Of a stretch of 9,446 bases of DNA, positions 7,920 through 9,446 are shown piece by piece (positions within the stretch are counted from its first letter, which is position 1; every line of letters starts with the position of its first letter). Position numbers and translations under genes: made by a program. The stretch lies in assembly GCA_936943315.1 (NCBI GenBank), contig CAKZJM010000387.1:1-9446 (forward strand), given 5' to 3'. Below the pieces are notes generated by a model. The model did not search any database. It was not told where the DNA came from and saw only the letters and a program-made list of their open reading frames with translations. The DNA comes from an uncultured Methylophilus sp. Lineage in GTDB: Bacteria; Pseudomonadota; Gammaproteobacteria; Burkholderiales; Methylophilaceae.

Positions 7920-7945
7920 TGGTTTTAGAAGACCAATCTGGTGGT
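7920..7945 (+). promoter_or_regulatory. NtrC-like upstream activator site
   Basis: ACCA-ATC-TGGT at 7932-7942 followed by G is identical in its core to the enteric NtrC binding pattern (GCACCA-N3-TGGTGC); the outer bases differ. Its centre is about 118 bases before the predicted sigma-54 start site, a usual enhancer distance. An overlapping longer inverted repeat, TGGTTTT-AG-AAGACCA (7920-7935), shares the ACCA arm. No second clear NtrC site is seen. The assignment to NtrC rather than another enhancer-binding protein is an inference. Confidence 0.45.
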
Positions 7946-8000
7946 TTATTACAGCCAAGCCAATATGCAGCAGTAAATGTTGTGGAAATTAATCTATTTA

Positions 8001-8013
8001 AATCAATATGTTG
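8001..8013 (+). promoter_or_regulatory. IHF consensus site
   Basis: AATCAATATGTTG matches the IHF consensus WATCAANNNNTTR at every defined position and follows an AT-rich stretch (7988-8003), as good IHF sites do. It lies between the NtrC-like site and the sigma-54 promoter, centred near -48. IHF commonly bends DNA there to bring the activator to sigma-54 polymerase. A single match to a short degenerate consensus can occur by chance; its position is what makes it credible. Confidence 0.5.
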
Positions 8014-8027
8014 CGGGGTGAGTGGGT

Positions 8028-8044
8028 TTGGCACAATTAATGCT
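8028..8044 (+). promoter_or_regulatory. Sigma-54 (RpoN) -24/-12 promoter
   Basis: TTGGCAC (8028-8034) and ATGCT (8040-8044) give GG at 8030-8031 and GC at 8042-8043 separated by exactly ten bases, the invariant sigma-54 spacing. Compared with YTGGCACGN4TTGCW only two non-critical bases differ. Transcription should start near 8055. The same bases can be read as a sigma-70 promoter, TTGGCA-17-AATATT (8028-8056), which is a weaker match at the -10. No gene follows in this direction; a structured segment and a terminator do. Confidence 0.65.
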
Positions 8045-8054
8045 CAATGAAATA

Positions 8055-8179
8055 TTGAGAAATGTGAGCGTACATTTCAAAACGACATTGACGCACTTTA
8101 ATACAACAATGTGCCGTTCCCCGATTATCCTTTCCCGAGGATATTGCTTGCCCCAAGCTTACGAGCTTGGGTTTTTTTT
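8055..8179 (+). ncRNA. Predicted sigma-54-driven small RNA, about 125 nt
   Basis: A promoter and a rho-independent terminator bracket about 125 bases with no plausible reading frame. The predicted transcript folds from its 5' end. Hairpin 1 pairs GAAATGT (8059-8065) with ACATTTC (8072-8078). Hairpin 2 pairs AACG+ACATTG (8081-8090) with CAATGT+CGTT (8107-8112, 8115-8118), with a two-base bulge. Hairpin 3 pairs TATCCT (8126-8131) with AGGATA (8138-8143) and has the loop TTCCCG. The terminator stem follows. Two C-rich stretches, TTCCCCG (8117-8123) and TTTCCCG (8131-8137), could pair with G-rich ribosome-binding sites of target mRNAs. This suggests a trans-acting regulator. I do not recognise it as 6S, a riboswitch or another named family. 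Its neighbours do not reveal targets. Alternatives are a processed 3' end of the efflux mRNA or a chance arrangement. Confidence 0.6.
8152..8179 (+). terminator. Rho-independent terminator
   Basis: A perfect eight-pair stem, CCCAAGCT (8152-8159) and AGCTTGGG (8164-8171) with loop TACG, is followed at once by eight T residues (8172-8179). The T-run is only on the plus strand, so it stops plus-strand transcripts: the predicted small RNA and any read-through from the efflux operon. It lacks a T-run on the ispH side and so is not a proper terminator for ispH. Confidence 0.93.
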
Positions 8180-8200
8180 GTCAGGTGCGGATTAACCTTG

Positions 8201-9154
8201 CTAGCGCTTCTCAGCGTTGACCAGGTTTTTAGGTAACTGGAACACCACATTTTCGACCACGCCTTGCAATTCTTCCACGTTCGCCGCACCCATGTCGCGC
8301 AGTGCGGTGATGACCTCCTGTACCAACACCTCAGGTGCTGAGGCGCCTGCCGAGATGCCGATTTTCTGTTTGCCGCGTAGCCACTCCGCTTGCAAATGGC
8401 TGGCATTGTCTACCATATAAGCCTCAATGCCCTGATTTTTAGCCACTTCACGCAAGCGGTTGGAGTTGGAGCTATTGGGAGAGCCCACAATAATCACCAG
8501 GTCACAATCCTTCGCCATGATCTTGACGGCATCTTGGCGGTTTTGCGTGGCATAACAGATATCATCGCTTTTGGGCGCCTTGATATGCGGAAAACGCTGC
8601 TTTAACGCATTGATGACTTGAGTCGCATCATCCACGGATAGCGTGGTTTGAGTGACATAGGCCAGCTTTTCCGGGTCTGCCACTTGTAAGGCCAGCACAT
8701 CTTCAGGTGTTTCAACCAGGTACATGCCCGCTTCAGACTGGCCCATGGTGCCTTCCACTTCCGGGTGACCTTTATGGCCGATCATGATGATTTCCAGCCC
8801 GTCTTTGCGCATCTTGGCGACTTCAATATGCACCTTGGTCACCAGCGGGCACGTGGCGTCAAATGCGGTCAATCCACGTGACTCTGCCTCTGCACGCACC
8901 GCTTTGGAGACGCCGTGCGCACTGAAAATCACAATGCTGCCTGCCGGAATTTTCTCCAGTTCATCGACAAAAATTGCACCTTTATCACGTAACTGCCCCA
9001 CCACAAATTTGTTATGGACGACTTCATTGCGCACATAAATGGGCGCACCAAATTTTTCCAGGGCTTGTTCAACAATAATGATGGCACGGTCCACCCCGGC
9101 ACAAAAGCCGCGTGGGTTGGCCAAAACGATGTCTGGTGAAGCTTGTGTTTGCAT
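8201..9154 (-). CDS. ispH: 4-hydroxy-3-methylbut-2-enyl diphosphate reductase IspH
   Basis: IspH makes isopentenyl and dimethylallyl diphosphate from HMBPP, the last step of the MEP isoprenoid pathway, using an iron-sulfur cluster in the cytoplasm. The 317-residue protein has the three cluster cysteines C18 (GFCAGV), C102 (DATCPLV) and C200 (DDICYAT). Substrate-binding and catalytic residues are also in place: H47 (VVHNKF), H80 (SAHGVS), H130 and E132 (GHPE), T171 (TQTTLS), the SSNSNRL segment (228-234) and S268 (GISAGAS). Length is typical. The ATG at 9154 agrees with the family start, with a weak GGA nine bases ahead. Many betaproteobacteria carry ispH beside fkpB and lspA; here it stands alone, divergent from purU. 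A TTGACT (9204-9209, minus strand) could be its -35 but no good -10 matches it. Confidence 0.97.
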   Translation of the reverse strand: MQTQASPDIVLANPRGFCAGVDRAIIIVEQALEKFGAPIYVRNEVVHNKFVVGQLRDKGAIFVDELEKIPAGSIVIFSAHGVSKAVRAEAESRGLTAFDATCPLVTKVHIEVAKMRKDGLEIIMIGHKGHPEVEGTMGQSEAGMYLVETPEDVLALQVADPEKLAYVTQTTLSVDDATQVINALKQRFPHIKAPKSDDICYATQNRQDAVKIMAKDCDLVIIVGSPNSSNSNRLREVAKNQGIEAYMVDNASHLQAEWLRGKQKIGISAGASAPEVLVQEVITALRDMGAANVEELQGVVENVVFQLPKNLVNAEKR

Positions 9155-9271
9155 AAACTGTATTCCGAGAAGGAGGCTGCTGTATTTGCGCGATGTGTGA
9201 CCAAGTCAACCACAAGGCCTGTCAGGCATCAGGTATAATCTGCGTTTTGTCGCTAACAATACTCATCAGTT
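9155..9271 (+). promoter_or_regulatory. ispH-purU divergent region with a consensus -10
   Basis: On the plus strand a perfect TATAAT (9234-9239) lies 32 bases before the purU ATG. No good -35 is present at 16-18 bases upstream (CACAAG-like) and there is no extended TG motif, which suggests an activator-dependent or weak promoter. Just upstream of the -10, GCCTG-T-CAGGC (9217-9227) is a perfect inverted repeat sitting between the -35 and -10 positions and could be an operator. purU itself has no visible Shine-Dalgarno sequence. Confidence 0.45.
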
Positions 9272-9446
9272 ATGAAAAATACGGCTACCTTGCTGATTAC
9301 CTGCCCCGATACCAAAGGGATTGTGGCGGCGATTGCGCAATTTTTGTACGAGCACAATGCCAATATTTTACACGCAGACCAGCATCAGGATGCGGAAAAT
9401 AATCTGTTTTTGATGCGTGTAGAGTGGGACCTGACCAATTTCAACG
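9272..9446 (+). CDS. purU: Formyltetrahydrofolate deformylase PurU, N-terminal part
   Basis: The window ends inside this gene; 58 codons and one base are present. The translation MKNTATLLITCPDTKGIVAA, followed by an FLYEHNANILHADQHQD segment, is the N-terminal ACT regulatory domain typical of PurU. PurU hydrolyses 10-formyltetrahydrofolate to formate and tetrahydrofolate, balancing one-carbon units and feeding formate-dependent purine synthesis. In a methylotroph it may also help release formate from the folate branch of C1 metabolism. The transformylase-like catalytic domain lies beyond the window and cannot be checked. The ATG at 9272 is the only sensible start, after a consensus -10. An isolated ACT-domain protein is a less likely alternative. 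Confidence 0.85.
   Translation, partial: MKNTATLLITCPDTKGIVAAIAQFLYEHNANILHADQHQDAENNLFLMRVEWDLTNFN

Larger units (their letters stand above)
7914..8200. other. Gene-free gap between the pump gene and ispH
   Basis: No credible protein is encoded in these 287 bases. The only start-to-stop frame reaching through it on the plus strand is a 28-codon frame from 8109 that runs through the terminator without a ribosome-binding site. The gap is filled by the enhancer-like, IHF-like, sigma-54 promoter, structured-RNA and terminator elements annotated separately. The pump gene has no terminator of its own directly after its stop codon, so read-through from it could also end at the hairpin at 8152-8179. 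Confidence 0.8.

Noticed and set aside
7920..7935. Hairpin TGGTTTT-AG-AAGACCA as a terminator of the efflux operon
   Set aside because: It has a two-base loop, a weak stem with a wobble pair and no T-run after it; an activator-binding role fits better.
8152..8171. The hairpin as terminator of ispH
   Set aside because: On the minus strand the stem is followed by mixed sequence rather than a T-run; the T-run exists only on the plus strand.
8109..8195. A 28-codon open frame overlapping the small RNA and terminator
   Set aside because: It has no ribosome-binding site, reads through the terminator stem and T-run, and has no recognisable composition.

Overview
The window looks like a chromosomal segment of a betaproteobacterium. 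My best guess is a methylotroph of the Methylophilaceae. This rests on protein flavour, roughly balanced GC and the start of a purU-like gene next to ispH; it is an inference, not a proof. There is no sign of phage, an insertion sequence, CRISPR or a tRNA.

Layout. (1) The first 107 bases hold a strong hairpin that resembles a dispersed intergenic repeat. (2) Positions 108-2162 carry three minus-strand genes read right to left: nudB (Nudix hydrolase, folate pathway), nadA (quinolinate synthase, NAD pathway) and a HIT-family hydrolase whose start overlaps the nadA stop. A candidate nadA promoter with two palindromes lies between nudB and nadA. (3) Positions 2293-7913 are a plus-strand three-gene heavy-metal RND efflux operon: outer-membrane channel, periplasmic adaptor and inner-membrane pump. 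The pump has the charged TM4 residues of divalent-metal pumps and appears to lack the methionines of Cu/Ag pumps. No metal sensor gene is in the window. (4) Positions 7914-8200 form a gene-poor gap that is the most interesting part. (5) Positions 8201-9154 are ispH (minus strand). It is divergent from the beginning of purU (9272 to the window end, plus strand).

The gap after the pump contains, in order on the plus strand: an NtrC-like enhancer core (ACCA-N3-TGGTG), a perfect match to the IHF consensus, a near-consensus sigma-54 -24/-12 promoter, about 75 bases that fold into successive hairpins, a C-rich hairpin loop, and a textbook rho-independent terminator. No credible protein is encoded there and the next gene points the other way. 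The simplest reading is a stand-alone small RNA of about 125 nt, probably switched on by a sigma-54 activator and possibly by nitrogen limitation. I do not recognise it as a known RNA family. This is the main candidate for an undescribed element. It remains a prediction: a weaker sigma-70-like promoter overlaps the same bases.
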